Origin: Cylicocyclus nassatus
Taxonomy: Eukaryota; Nematoda; Chromadorea; Rhabditida; Strongylidae
Length of the DNA stretch: 64,000 nucleotides
Assembly (NCBI GenBank): GCA_958299035.1
Contig: CATQJL010000316.1
Location: forward strand, 26,017,676-26,081,675
Reading direction: 5' to 3'
Positions 31,613 through 42,475 of the stretch are shown here, piece after piece (position 1 is the first letter of the stretch; every line of letters starts with the position of its first letter). The translations under genes and the position numbers were made by a program. The notes below the pieces were generated by a model. It was not told the DNA's origin, made no database searches, and was given only the letters and a program-made list of their open reading frames with translations.

Positions 31613-32356
31613 CCTCATCATTCGTGATAGAACGTTCCATCACGAAAGTTGGAGGCGTTGCTCTGTCGTCCACCCATCTATCTTCCATCTTCTCAATTCG
31701 CATGAGATCCTTTACTTTGCATAGCCATCCTACGACTACGACCTGCACGTCAGAAGACCATCAGCAATTGCTGCCCTTCAAATCAGCAGTCAATGATTCA
31801 GAGCTAGGAGCTTTTTACGAAGATGTGGAGGAGGTTGTCCGCAACGGGAAGTTTTTTTACAAGTATGTTGTGAGCAGGTGGCGGCTTCAACGCAAAAATC
31901 AGGTTGCCACTAGGGAAGAGTATAGGATCGGGATTGGATATGGGCTCCGGAACGAAAACGGCAACCGTCTCGTCGGGCTTCTCTCCGCCGCATGACTTTT
32001 CCATGGATCCATGAAGAAAGAACATTGCCCGGGGCGCGGGAATCGCCCAATAGAACGATTCATGCGGGGATCGACCACATTCTCACCAACCAAAGGTAGA
32101 ACTTGCTCGATGTTTTAGTAGTACCATTCTTCTGAAGTGGCTCCGATCACTGCGTCCTTCGAGCAAAGATACGATCTAGTCGAAAGCTGGAAAGAAGGTC
32201 TACCACAGCAAGAAGAATGTCGTCTATAACGGTAACATGCTGCTGCTCATATCAAGTTGTGACTGGCCCATCGAGGAGGATTCTACGTACGACTACGACC
32301 GGCTTTTGGAATGATTGCGAGCCTGGTGCGTCTCACTCACTCTCAAAAAGAACTTA
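31613..32356 (+). pseudogene. RTE LINE endonuclease (EEP) fragment
   Basis: Frames give VHPSIFHLLNSHEIL, then NDSELGAFYEDVEEVVRNGK, EEYRIG, RNENGNRL and GLLSAA. These are landmarks of the apurinic-type endonuclease of this LINE group, whose usual GDFNAK motif is here damaged. The region continues in shifted frames to HGNS-like and DHILTN-like words before the Harbinger-like insertion. It is inactive because of frameshifts and stops. Confidence 0.75.
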
Positions 32357-32545
32357 CAAGGGGCGAACCCAGAGTCGAAAGTGCGAAATGAGGTAAGCTA
32401 TACATCATCTGAATCAGCGTGAGACGCTGATTTCAAATTTGTATCCATTATCTGCCAAGCGGTTCCCTAAAAGGAGGTATGAGCCTCGGTTGCTCGCTGA
32501 CATGTCAAGTTTCATTAAGTAGGATCCGCACCTGAAGATCATGTG

Positions 32546-32608
32546 TGGTCGTCTGGTGTAGTGGATAAGCGCGGAGCCTATGGAGCAGATGTTCGAGGGT
32601 TCGGATCC
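32546..32608 (+). other. tRNA-like segment (left arm)
   Basis: Contains TGGTGTAGTGGATAAGCG, resembling a tRNA D-arm/box A, then GAGGGTTCGGATCC, resembling the T-arm/box B, at tRNA spacing. The acceptor stem is not convincingly paired, so this is a tRNA-derived piece and not a functional gene. Confidence 0.45.
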
Positions 32609-33346
32609 TTTTCCCGTTCAACATTTTTGCAAGTCAAGAATATGTTTGTTTTGCGCTATAAGGGGTATCCCGCGCACATGTACGGACTTCAGAGCATATT
32701 CTACTGCTGAAAAGTTGGGATTTTCGCAATTTTTCTTAGCGTTTCAGCGTTTCACATCATACGTGTTGGCTCATGATATTTCATTCAATCTTCATCATAG
32801 AGGCTCGATACTTAAGATTTTATCTCTAATATACCACCAAATTTGTTCGCAAAGATTCAGAAATTTCATCTCTTACGCATGGTTTGCTTCCGGTTACATA
32901 GAAGCCTACCGCGGACATTTCGAAATTCCGATTCAGTACTGTTTTTCGCCTTCCATGTTAGGCAACTTTGAAATTGGTGACTGCACTCAATTATTTTTCA
33001 TTGTGCTCATTGCGAGAAGTTGCTTTGTTTCGAGCACTTTGTTCTATCCTATCATAGATCCGTATAAATGTCTGGTTACCAAAATTGTGTCAGTGAGGCT
33101 CTGTAACGCTTCAAAATGTTAATTTGCAGCAGAAATTATGTAAAAATTCACAGCACCTTGTCACTCACATACGTAAGATATACCGCTGACTGTCATACCA
33201 GCGGCTAAAACCTTGGTGAAAAAAGTTGCGAAAATCCCAACTTTTCAGCAGTAGATTATGATATGAAGTCCGTACATGTGCGCGGAATACACCTTACAGC
33301 GCAAAACAAACATATTCTCAACTTGCAAAAATGTTGAACGCGAAAA

Positions 33347-33399
33347 GGATTCGAACCCTCGACCATCTGCTCCATAAGCTCCGCGCTTATCCACCACAC
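33347..33399 (-). other. tRNA-like segment (right arm)
   Basis: Inverted counterpart. On the minus strand it reads GTGGATAAGCGCGGAGC and later GAGGGTTCGAATCC, which fits box B better than the left-arm copy. It has the same status as the left copy. Confidence 0.45.
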
Positions 33400-33585
33400 A
33401 TGGTTTCCAGGTGCTGATCCTACTTAACGAAACTTGACATGTCAGCGAGAAACCGAGGCTCATAACTCCTTTTAGAGAACCGCTTGGCAGATAATGGATA
33501 CAGATTTGATTTGGTCTCACGCTGATTCAGATGCTGTATAGCTTACCTCATTTCGCACTTTCGACACTGGGTCCGCCCCTTGTTA

Positions 33586-35060
33586 GAACGCATTTCGAAG
33601 ACCACCAAGGAACTGCTCGAGAGAAGAAGATCACTGAGGCAAGATGCGAGTGCAACCCACCTCGAGCGGCTGATAGCCACCAATTCGCACCTGACATCTT
33701 ATCTTCAGTAGGAGAGGATTTCCGACCAGTGGAGAACGTCAAGAACTGTACTTCTCTTCAAGAAGGGTGAACGGGAGGATCTTCGGAACTACCGTCCAAT
33801 ATGCCTGCTGAATGTGCTGTACAAGCTTTCACAAAGGTTTTCCTCGCTCGCATATCTAGGATACTGGATGAAACCCAACCCCGAAGAACAAGTCAAGATT
33901 CAGCTGCATGGACCACATCCAGACGGTTTCAAAAATCATAGAAGTCTGCCGGGAGTACCGACTGCCTTTTGTCCTAACGTCGACTACGAGAAAGCCTTTG
34001 ACGGCGAAACCAAAGCCATCCTGTCCGCGCTAGTCGATCAGATAGTGGATCCAGCTTACATGAGGACGTTAGTTGACTGCTACAAGGACTATACAACCAC
34101 GATGCAGCTGTTCCATGGCCACTGACCATCCGAACAGGGAAGGTGACCCAATCTTGCCGAAGCAGTTCACCGCGGCCTTGCAGTGGGTGATGAAGTCATG
34201 GACCGGGACGAGAGAGGCATACGAGTTGGTGGGAAACGTTTTCGAAACTTCGTTTGTATGTGCATATCGTTCCCTTTTCGAGCAGTATCACTGAAGCAAA
34301 GACGATGCTGAAGGAACTAAACGAAGTAGGCAAGAAGAGCGGATTCAATCAATTGGAAGAAGATTCAGTTTATGAGAAAGCCCTTTGCGAAGAAGCAGAA
34401 ATGGAAATCGAAGGTATTTCTATCATGGAGACGTCTTCTTACGTGTATCTCGGACGCTTGATGACTTGAGAAAGAACTCAACAGGAGAAAAAGAGCAGCC
34501 TGGCCGCCTTCGGGCCTTCGAAGCCACCAACCAACCGACGGATTCGGAGCTTCGTGCCCACTTGTTCGACTCAACCGTTCTCCTGTACATCCATTAAGCA
34601 GCTGGAACTTGGACCGAAACTGTGGCAACATCGAAGACTTTACGGACCACCCGCAGAGCGCCCGAGCGCAGCCTTCCGAAGATGAGCCGACACAAACAAT
34701 ATCTCGTCGGACTTCGCGATACGGATCTAAGAAGAATGTCCCGTCTTTGTGACCCAGCGGAATACGTTGCGAATGCGAAACACCGAAGGGCCAGTCACAC
34801 CTTGAGAGGAACAGGCGACAGAATGGCATTAAAAAAATCGGAATGGATTCTTCGCGAAGCAAAACGTCCTCGAGGAAGACCTCCAGTGAAATGGGCGACG
34901 TGTTCGTGGAACAGATGGACAAGCTGAGAAATCAGCTGGATACGTTCGCACCTGGAACTCGTGGACGCAATCAATGACGTCCATCAAGAAAATCGTGGAT
35001 GTTTGAAGCGAGGGACAGGGAAAAATGGACTGGGACCCGCACCTCACATGAGGATGGGCC
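33586..35060 (+). pseudogene. RTE LINE reverse transcriptase, broken
   Basis: Recognisable RT pieces in shifting frames are: REDLRNYRPICLLNVLYKL (about 33775), IEVCREYRLPF with VDYEKAFDGE (about 33940-34010, motif A), a damaged region where the RQGD motif should be, FTAALQWVMKSW (about 34170), the IVPFSSSITEA remnant where FADD should precede (about 34260), then SSYVYLGR (about 34435) and the C-terminal KRPRGRPPVKW (about 34860). The catalytic FADD is not seen, so it is inactive. Confidence 0.8.
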
Positions 35061-35085
35061 ATTTAAGTATCTATGTAAGTAGGTA

Positions 35086-35784
35086 GTGTACTTGTGTAAC
35101 AAACAACTGTAACAACAACCGTAAACGCTGGTCTGAAAAATGAGTAACATTGACAAGCAAGAAACATAGTAGGACTATGATCTGGTACTTACATGAATGT
35201 GACCTTGCACATTTGAAACTGCATTTCGCTTACTAAGAAAGCGTGTTGCAAGCGAAGGGGCAAAAGAGAGATGAACTTTTAGTCGGGAAAGTCATATGAG
35301 CCCCCCCCTAGCAATGGCTTACTTTAGATTAATTTAGATTTAGTTCAGATTTCTTTAGTTCAGACTTTAATTATTGATAAAAACCTGAAAATCTCAGAAA
35401 TTAAAAAGCGCTTTGATCAAAAACTTTGATTCCACTGCTTTTTGGATGAATGTACCGTTAGAGGCACTTGAAAATGGGAATACGGTTTTCATATTATTAG
35501 GCTGTTGCAAAAATAACGTCAATGTCCAGGCTGCTGCCGATTGCCGTGCCCGGCATGGCCAAACATGCCAGGGACCATTGAAAGATCACGGGTTGGAGCT
35601 CTCGCCTGGTTGGGCTCTCCTTAACAATGGCCCGAACAGCGAGTGGAAGATTTATAAATACCGCCTCAGAGGTTTTTTTGAATGGATTTTGGACAATTTG
35701 AAGTTCTCTATGATCAGGGTCACGGGAAAACCTTAGAATGACGAAGACATGGGAGGCGAAAATTTGGGTGGACGCTGCCTGTGA
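35086..35784. other. Unassigned, with one MITE end
   Basis: TGGACGCTGCCT at about 35769-35780 matches the right terminus of the AGGCAGCGTCC family, but its left end was not found. The rest is unassigned. Confidence 0.4.
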
Positions 35785-36030
35785 AGGCAGTGGCCCTAGA
35801 AAATCGCGGCTGGGGGCTTTTCACAACTACGCGGCCTTCTGGACTAGCTAAGTCAGGTACTGTGCTTGAAAAGTCAAAAAGTGCTTTTTTGGCACTTTCC
35901 CGCCATGGAGATTGCTGGAGAGGCGGGGCGAAGGATTCCCGTCAACTGTATCGCGTGGCTGCATGGGTTGATCAGCCAAATGCAGCCAAAACAGATGGAG
36001 TTACAGTATCCGTTTTTCCGAGCCACTGCT
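35785..36030. mobile_element. TTAA-type MITE, AGGCAGTGGC family (decayed)
   Basis: Starts AAGGCAGTGGCCCTAG and ends CCGAGCCACTGCTTTCA, so both termini match 7561-7960 but are mutated, as are the flanking TTAA sites (GTGA, TTCA). About 246 bp. Confidence 0.6.
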
Positions 36031-36283
36031 TTCAAAAAGTTTTAGAGGCCTCTTTCAACTTACGATTTGTAAGCGAACGAAGATTGTGGGAACTACATGG
36101 ACCGTGATGTTTAACGTAAGTGAGCACCAAAAACACATTGAAAGAAGACAAAACGTGACAATTTTATTTTAACCCGAAGGCTTTCAGTTTTGGCAGAATA
36201 ATAGATATCATTTCAAAATAACATGCACGCTTTATAGCATATCTAGCAAAAAATAATCCCGGTCAATTAAAAATTTATATATT

Positions 36284-36835
36284 AGGTTGGTCCGAAAGTT
36301 CGTTCGCACCATTTTCAAAAAATCACAACCTTCCTTCCCTCACAACGATTTTGCGCAATTTAAGTTTTATTAAAAAACGTAAAGCATGTGGTTTCCAATA
36401 GTCCCCTGGCGACTTTTCAGCATGTTCAGATTGCAGAGATAAAAATGAAAGAACGAAAACATCCGAAATTCGGAATTTTTGAGAAACAATTCCAAAAATC
36501 TAGAAACTGCTCGATAAAATCCAGAAAAGCCATTATCCTAATTTTTCTTATATTTGATTACTAACTGAGTTAAGTTTATGCTGATCGAGCTCTTCTTTCA
36601 AAAGTTATGATTTTTTGAAAAAAAAAATGCCGAAAAATCAGTTTCTTAGGTTCTTAGGAAAGTGATTTTTCGGAATTTTTCTCAAAAAATCATAACTTTT
36701 AAAAGAAGAGCTCGATCAGCACAAACTCAACTCAGTTAGTAATCAAATATAAGAAAAATTAGGATAGTGACTTTTCTGGATTATATCGTGCAGTTTCTAG
36801 ATTTTTGGAATTGTTTCTCAAAAATTCCGAATTTG
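36284..36835. mobile_element. Mariner-like foldback, truncated
   Basis: Left terminus TTAGGTTGGTCCGAAAGTTC follows TA (36282-36283). The interior forms a long palindrome centred near 36645 (GAAGAGCTCGATCAGC and complement; AACTGAGTTAGTAATCAAAT). The right arm stops at about 36835 where Helitron-like sequence begins, so the right terminus is missing. Confidence 0.7.
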
Positions 36836-36841
36836 CCCGTG

Positions 36842-37096
36842 GGGGTGATCAGCATGCTCGATTACCCCCCTGTGCCAACTCCCAGCCCCGTAGCTCAAAT
36901 TTTGCGAAAAAATCGATAAAATCGATATCGATCGATAACGGAAAGTAGCCTATGACACCCGCCCGGCCCCGAAGGGTATGTGTGCAAAGTTTGGTCCGGA
37001 TCGGTTCAGAAATGGAATTTTCTATTCGGAACATACGTACACACAGACAGACAGACATACATACAGACAAAAAGACATTCAGCTTTATATATAAGA
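36842..37096 (-). mobile_element. Helitron-like element (inverted) with palindromic end
   Basis: On the minus strand it starts TCTTATATATAAAGCTGA (5' TC terminus at about 37096), runs through the CTGTCTGT microsatellite, the CGATATCGAT tract and AGCTACGGGGCTGG, and ends in the palindrome-like GGGGGTAATCGAGCATGCTG. The same terminal palindrome ends the copy at 54436. No CTAG end. Confidence 0.6.
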
Positions 37097-37552
37097 TGTA
37101 TGCATGTATGTCTGTGTGTAGTATGTTCCGAATAGAAAATTCCATTTCCGAACCGATCCGGACCAAACTTGGCACACATACACCTCGGGGCGGGCGGGTG
37201 TCATAAGCTACTTTTCGTCATCGATAGGTATCGATTTTATCGATATCGATTTTTTTGCAGAGTTCACTTACGGGGCTGAGATTTTGCACAGGAGGGGGGG
37301 GGGGTGATCAAGCATGCTGATTACGAACCCAATTTTGTTTTTCAAAATCGTCTATTACTTTTACCGATTTTATCGATTTCTTTCCAAAGACTGAGCTACA
37401 TGGCTGGGAATTGGCGCGGGGGGATAATCGAGCATGCTAAAGTTGGAGCTGGTATGTAAAAGTGGGCACAAGGAAAGGTTGTACAGGGATAGGGATGGGA
37501 ACTTTATCATAGCGTTTTGACAGGGCCGGGCGGAGCCGGGTATGCCAGCTAG
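37097..37552 (+). mobile_element. Helitron-like element, 3' part, head-to-head with previous
   Basis: From GTATGTTCCGAATAGAAAATT through the ATCGAT tract to GAGCCGGGTATGCCAGCTAG followed by T (37549-37553). It is in opposite orientation to 36842-37096, giving a palindrome of about 250 bp centred near 37093. The 5' terminal bases are altered. Confidence 0.65.
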
Positions 37553-38334
37553 TATACCAATAAATTTATGAAGCTAAAAAGCAACGAAACTCTTTCTTTT
37601 CCTTGTTAACCAGAATAGACATGTTAGCCAGAATAAACGCACTTCGCTACTGAACAATCCATTCTGGTTATCGTTGTGAATGAATGAATGCTTCATGAAT
37701 ATTTCTAATGTCACTTCTCTATTTAATCATATCAGATAGTATCCCATTAACAGGAGTGTCGCCTATTGTTCACCGCGTCCATGAGCAATGACATCATTCA
37801 CTCCTCCTCGTACTTGTCTCGACAATTTTTGAACTGTTTGCTGTTTTTCGCTGGTTTAAACCATTTTTCTTATGAGTTTTTTCTTCAAATCCCTTCAAAC
37901 ACTAGCATTTCTTTCAAAAAATTATTCGTTTTCGAGGCTTATCGTTCATTCAAGTGACGTTGAGGGGAGCATCAATGATAGCGTCGCTTTCTTTGCAGAA
38001 AAAGTCTCATACCTTTGCTCAACACTTCAGCCGATAACATACCAATGAGTAGCCTGAATTTGACTAATACCTGGATATTCTTACACCATACCAACCCTCT
38101 GACATATTGATAATCTTACGGACCAATGTGAATGGAGTTGAGAAGGAAACAACGAGCAGAGGTGAGTGTAAGGCTGAAAAAGGGGCTTTTGGAAGTAAAT
38201 TGCTCTTCAAAGAACAAATGCTGTGCCGCCCTTGTCGTCGTTGTAGCGGTGGCAAGGATATAACTTCTGATTGAAGTGTGCGATGTCCACGCTTGGAATG
38301 GACACAAGCCGCCTAATATTCCACTTTATAATAG
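37553..38334. other. Unassigned sequence
   Basis: Short ORFs only (for example + 37766-37957), with no recognised motif or repeat boundary. Confidence 0.4.
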
Positions 38335-38342
38335 GTTGCAGC

Positions 38343-38722
38343 CAGTGGCGGTCCCAGGATTTCGGACAGGGGGAGGGGGGCAAAAATTTTCTTCAGATGA
38401 AGTTGCCTGGCGTCAGCCACGCACTCCGAAAAATTTTTTGGGGCGCTTCTCAAAATTTTTGCGGGCTTCCAACCCCTAAAATTTTGAAAAAGGGGGCGTG
38501 GCTGAGGCCACGCCCTCGAAAAAATTTTTTTACAAGGCTAATTTGAATTTTTAAAAAATTTCAAAAATTATTTTAATTATTTACAAGAATAAACAAGTTA
38601 CTTGCCCATTTTTATAACCCATGTAAGTAAATTACAAAAATTTTGCGACCTCTCGGGGGGGGGGGGGGGGAGGGTGCGCCTCCCTCCCCCCGCCCTCCCT
38701 CCTCCTACTCCGTCCGCCACTG
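38343..38722. mobile_element. hAT-like MITE, CAGTGGCGG family
   Basis: Begins CAGTGGCGGTCC and ends GTCCGCCACTG, with a perfect 8-bp direct repeat GTTGCAGC at 38335-38342 and 38723-38730. 380 bp, with G- and C-homopolymer runs just inside the ends. CAGTGGCG termini with 8-bp duplications are typical of hAT. A diverged fragment lies at 54930-55105. Confidence 0.9.
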
Positions 38723-39053
38723 GTTGCAGCATGAGTAACAGTGCAAACCTTGCACAAGAATGCGAAAAGTTTGAGAGTGCCCAGAAACTAATCTAAACAA
38801 TATCCTGAAGTACAACAACTGGTTCCCGAAACTTGTTCTCGTTTTTACAAACTGCCATAGAACCATGTGGAAGAAAGCTGGGCAAAAACGCGGCACATTT
38901 CGACGCAATTTTTTTCCTTTTTTCCAGCAGTTATGTTTTGGCGTTATTAGCTTTTGGTGGCACCAAGAATAGTTGCAGAAAATTCACAAACCCATGATTT
39001 TAATCATGTTCAAGTTTGGCAATCTTTCACATTTTTAACTTTAAACTGTAATA

Positions 39054-39976
39054 TTAGGTTGGTGCAAAAGTAATGCACGTTTTGCGAGTCCTCATTTTGA
39101 CGTGCTATAACTTTCTAAAAAACCCATATTTTTCAGCGCGGAAGAAAATTCATCAGAGGCACCAAACCTCTCTCCATACAGCGTACATTAATTTGTGCTA
39201 ACATCGCAAAACGATGAAAAAATATGAATTGATAAGCAAAAAAATTTTTTTTTCGAAAACCTCGTCTTTAACTGATCATAACTTCCTTCACGATTTGTTG
39301 GTATAAATGAAAAGTTGACTATCTTGTAGCCGCAAGCCAGTAGTACAAACAAAAGTTGAAAGCGGTTTAAACAAAGAAGATTTGAGAAAAGGAAAAAATA
39401 ATATTTAAAATTGCCCGCTTTTTTCGACATTTTTTCGTGGCCCTCAAAATCCCAAAATATGGAGATTTTTCATTTTCTGTGTACTGAACAAATTTCACGT
39501 TACTGTAAAAACTATCAACAAGAGGTCCACCCTTACGCTTACAGAAATGAGCAAAACTTTGGCGATTGCTTTCTTCAAAGGAAATTTATGGGCCACAGAA
39601 TGTTCAAAACCATCACTCATGTTGGGGCACCGAAATCTCAGTCTAAATGATTTCTGGGATAACAGCAAATCATGCTTAACGTAGAAAATTTCTACTACAT
39701 ACAATAGCTAAATTTTCAAAAGACTGCGATTCTTCGCGCTCAAATTTTGGCCAAAAAAGTAAATGCTATGAAATTCTGATTTCGAGTGCGGTTGTATGAA
39801 GCTCTATAAATTTTTAACGATTGAGGCTAAAAGCTCCTTTCAAACACCATTGAATAGAGCATGAAAGAAGCTTCTTTAAAGTATGCTGTGTAAGTTTCAT
39901 AGGAAAAACTTCGATGGAGAAAAGCTGTCTTGAAATAAGGGCTAGAAATACGCGCATTACTTTTGCACCAACCTAA
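39054..39976. mobile_element. Mariner-like MITE with TTAGGTTGGTGCAAAAGTAAT ends
   Basis: Near-perfect 25-bp termini (TTAGGTTGGTGCAAAAGTAA and complement) flanked by TA at 39052-39053 and 39977-39978. The terminus matches the well-known cecropia-subfamily mariner end (as in human MADE1/Hsmar1). 923 bp with no D,D34D transposase; the ORFs inside are short. Confidence 0.9.
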
Positions 39977-40552
39977 TAATTTTGATAACAACTGGATAGA
40001 TAAACAACGTGCAACGTTATAGATTTTGGCATCCACGGGGGGCTCCTTGAATTACCAAAATTATTTTTCCGATGTTAAGCCAAGCCTACAAAACATCAAC
40101 CAACAAGCAACTCGTATCTTATACGATGTAGCTCTTTCTCCTCTATCTCTATCTATCTGACACTTTTTTCCTTCCAAACTTTTCAAGGTAATCGTAAATT
40201 TTTGGTCGCCTATGGCTGTACCCAAACTTCCAAATGCACCTCAAACCGGGGAGAAATGGTGTGAGAGAGTTTTGGAACTCCTACATTCTCGAAGATTTCT
40301 CAATGTATGCATGTGCATTCGTGTATAAGATAAATTCGCAATAGGAAGACTTTTGAAAAACCACTTTGAAAAGTACTAAAAACTAGTCGGAAATGTCCAA
40401 GAAATTTGTTGTATTGCACATCATGTAGCCTATCCACCTGTTATTATAGCTTTTCCAAAAGTTAATAACAAACTCTTTAAAAAAACCGTTAAACTTCGGT
40501 GTGGCAAAACCATTCGAAATTTTTAAAATTCGGGCTCGAAATTTCGGCCATT
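39977..40552. other. Unassigned sequence
   Basis: No repeat boundary or coding exon could be supported. Confidence 0.4.
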
Positions 40553-40883
40553 ATATCGAGTTACCCAAAAGTTTTGTCCGTTTTTTTCGACACTCACTAA
40601 AATTCACAGAGCACCACATAGACGACTTAGATACTATCTAATTCAGATTTTCAATTTCTTTACAGCTATATTTGCTTTTTGATATATCCTTTCTTTGCGA
40701 TATTATCGCCGTGTCTTTTTGAGCAGCTCAGCAATAACGCCAAATCTTTCCCGAATTTTAGTGATTTCTTGATGTTTTCAAGAAGCGCTTTCAAAGAGTA
40801 ACTTTTATGTAGAAACCTTTGGCTACATTGTATGAATTTTAGATTACATGAACCATGTTAACCAAGTCCGTTATAATCGTTTA

Positions 40884-41807
40884 TTAGGTTGGTCCGAAAG
40901 TTTTGTCAATTTTTTGAAATGGCTCTCAAATTCTGCAGTCAAGATAAACAAACATTTCAAATGGCATCCAATGCAAAATTTCTTCCTTTTTCCAGCTGCT
41001 ATATTTTCACTTTGATGTGTTGAAAGAGTGCTAGAATAATTACTGGAGATTACAACGCGTCGTTTTCATCAAGTCCAAATTTTGCTAATTAAAAACTTTA
41101 TATGAGAATTTTGGGGAAGCTTCAATAACTTAGGAAGGGAAAACCTTTTGCCAACTGCGGCGATTTTTTGTAGCCCTGTGGTTGTCTTTCGGATCTGAAA
41201 CATTTTTTAAAGTGACCAAGTTTTACATTCCGCCTATTCTGACCTTGTAGAACATGAAATGGTAAACAGTTCAGGTACTATTCGATGCAACTTTTCATCC
41301 TCTTTCTATGAGCTTGGCGTACTCCGATTTCTAAAATCTTCATTTTTTGATTCGAAAATCAGCCTAATACTCCGTAAAGTCCGTAAAAGTGATAAGGAAG
41401 TTTTGAAATCTCATTAATTTAAAGATTCTGCAGTGTTTGGTGCAATAACAGGCTTTTCGATTTTTTCACACCTCAAGACTTTTGGAAATTATTTTTAAAA
41501 ATTCTTGAAGAATTGCTGAAAAGTAAAAAATTGTTGGATTTGGCAAAAGGTTTTCCCACCTGTTACTCATTAAAGCTTCCCCAAAAATCTCGTATAAAAA
41601 ATTTGAGACTAGCAAAAATTGGACATGGTGAAAACGAAGGTTGTAATCTACAGCGATTAACTCAGCACTCTTTCAATGAATCAAATCGTATAGCAGCCCG
41701 AAAGAGGAAGAAATTCTGCATCGGATACTACTTGGAATATATGTTCGTTCACTGTACGGCATTTGAGGGTCATTTCAAAAATTGACAAAACTATCAGACC
41801 GATCTAA
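40884..41807. mobile_element. Mariner-like foldback (inner)
   Basis: Left TTAGGTTGGTCCGAAAGTTT, right near-complement …TGACAAAACTATCAGACC…CTAA. TA precedes at 40882-40883 and resumes after the Helitron at 42335-42336. 924 bp; the 90-aa ORF at 41513-41785 reads through the terminal repeat and is not a transposase. Confidence 0.75.
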
Positions 41808-42334
41808 TCTCTATATATATAAAGCAGAAAACCTGTGAGTTTGTGTGTTTGTGCACACTCCCAGTAGTGCAGGATGTGCAGAATGTGCAGGATGGGGAGT
41901 TAGTCTGATAGACTGGCTCCAAACCGGAGTGAAACCCGAGATGCCTGCTCGTCTTATGTATAAAGCTGAATATCTGTTTGTTTGTGTGTGTGTCTGTGTG
42001 TGTCTGTAAGTATGATCCGAATAGAAAATTCTGTTTCTCAACCGATTCGGACTAAACTTGGCACACATACGCTTCGGGGCGGGTCGGGTGTCATAGGCCA
42101 CTTTTCATCACCAATCGACATCGATTTCATCGATTTTTGTCTCTGTATTTGCAAAATTCAAGCAGCGTGACTGATAGTTGGCACAGGGGGGTAATCAAGC
42201 ATGCCGATTACTAAAACAGCGGGAATAGAGAAATGGCTGTAGACTTGGGCATAGGGAAAGGTTGTACAGGGATCCGGATGAGGGCTTTAACATAGTGTTT
42301 GACAGGGCCGAACGGAGCCGGGCAAGCCAGCTAT
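41808..42334 (+). mobile_element. Helitron-like element inserted at the end of the inner mariner element
   Basis: Starts TCTCTATATATATAAAGC between A and T, contains an internal repeat of the 5' region (GTATAAAGCTGAATATCTG at about 41957), the GTCTGTGTG microsatellite and ATCGATT tract, and ends GAGCCGGGCAAGCCAGCTAT, where other copies have CTAG. 527 bp with no Rep/helicase coding. Its removal restores the target-site TA of the inner mariner element. Confidence 0.7.
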
Positions 42335-42475
42335 TATTCAATAAAAACAGCGGCATTTTGATGACGTTTACCACGTAAAAGTAACAAAATTTCCAAAAAG
42401 CTGCTTCTTCGCGGCAAGTCAAACTTGATTATATTTCACAATTGATGTTCAATAAGATATATGCTCTCTTACTAA

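Larger units (their letters stand above)
32357..33582. mobile_element. Harbinger-like foldback with tRNA-like sequence in each arm
   Basis: Ends begin CAAGGGGCGAACCCAGAGTC and finish with the complement GGGTCCGCCCCTTG. The inverted arms are about 330 bp and a 3-bp direct repeat TTA flanks it (32354-32356, 33583-33585). TTA duplications suit PIF/Harbinger. The central 550 bp contains an 180-codon open frame (32580-33122) that starts in the arm and shows no transposase motif. Both arms carry pol III-promoter-like tRNA sequence. Confidence 0.65.
30577..35085 (+). mobile_element. RTE-type LINE, degenerate, split by two DNA transposons
   Basis: The reconstructed order is: EN start (30577-30845), hAT MITE (30846-31604), EN remainder (31613-32356), Harbinger-like element (32357-33582), EN-RT linker and RT (33586-35060), then a 3' tail with TAAGTATCTATGTAAGTAGG repeats. 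Frames are broken by several shifts. Domain order and wording resemble the EN-RT ORFs that are abundant in hookworm genomes. Confidence 0.8.
40553..42470. mobile_element. Mariner-like foldback (outer of a nested stack)
   Basis: Sequence at 40560-40883 and 42335-42470 is collinear with 27367-27840 (for example AGCAGCTCAGCAATAACGCC; TACCACGTAAAAGTA). The two halves are separated by an inner mariner-like element and a Helitron. The left terminus is decayed (GAGTTACCCAAAAGTTTTGT) and the right terminus is lost at about 42475. Confidence 0.7.

Noticed and set aside
32546..32608. Functional tRNA gene
   Set aside because: Box words are present but no acceptable acceptor stem or clear anticodon arm could be drawn.
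32580..33122. 180-aa ORF as a Harbinger transposase
   Set aside because: Starts in the tRNA-like arm, lacks any DDE-type motif and is mostly AT-rich loop sequence.
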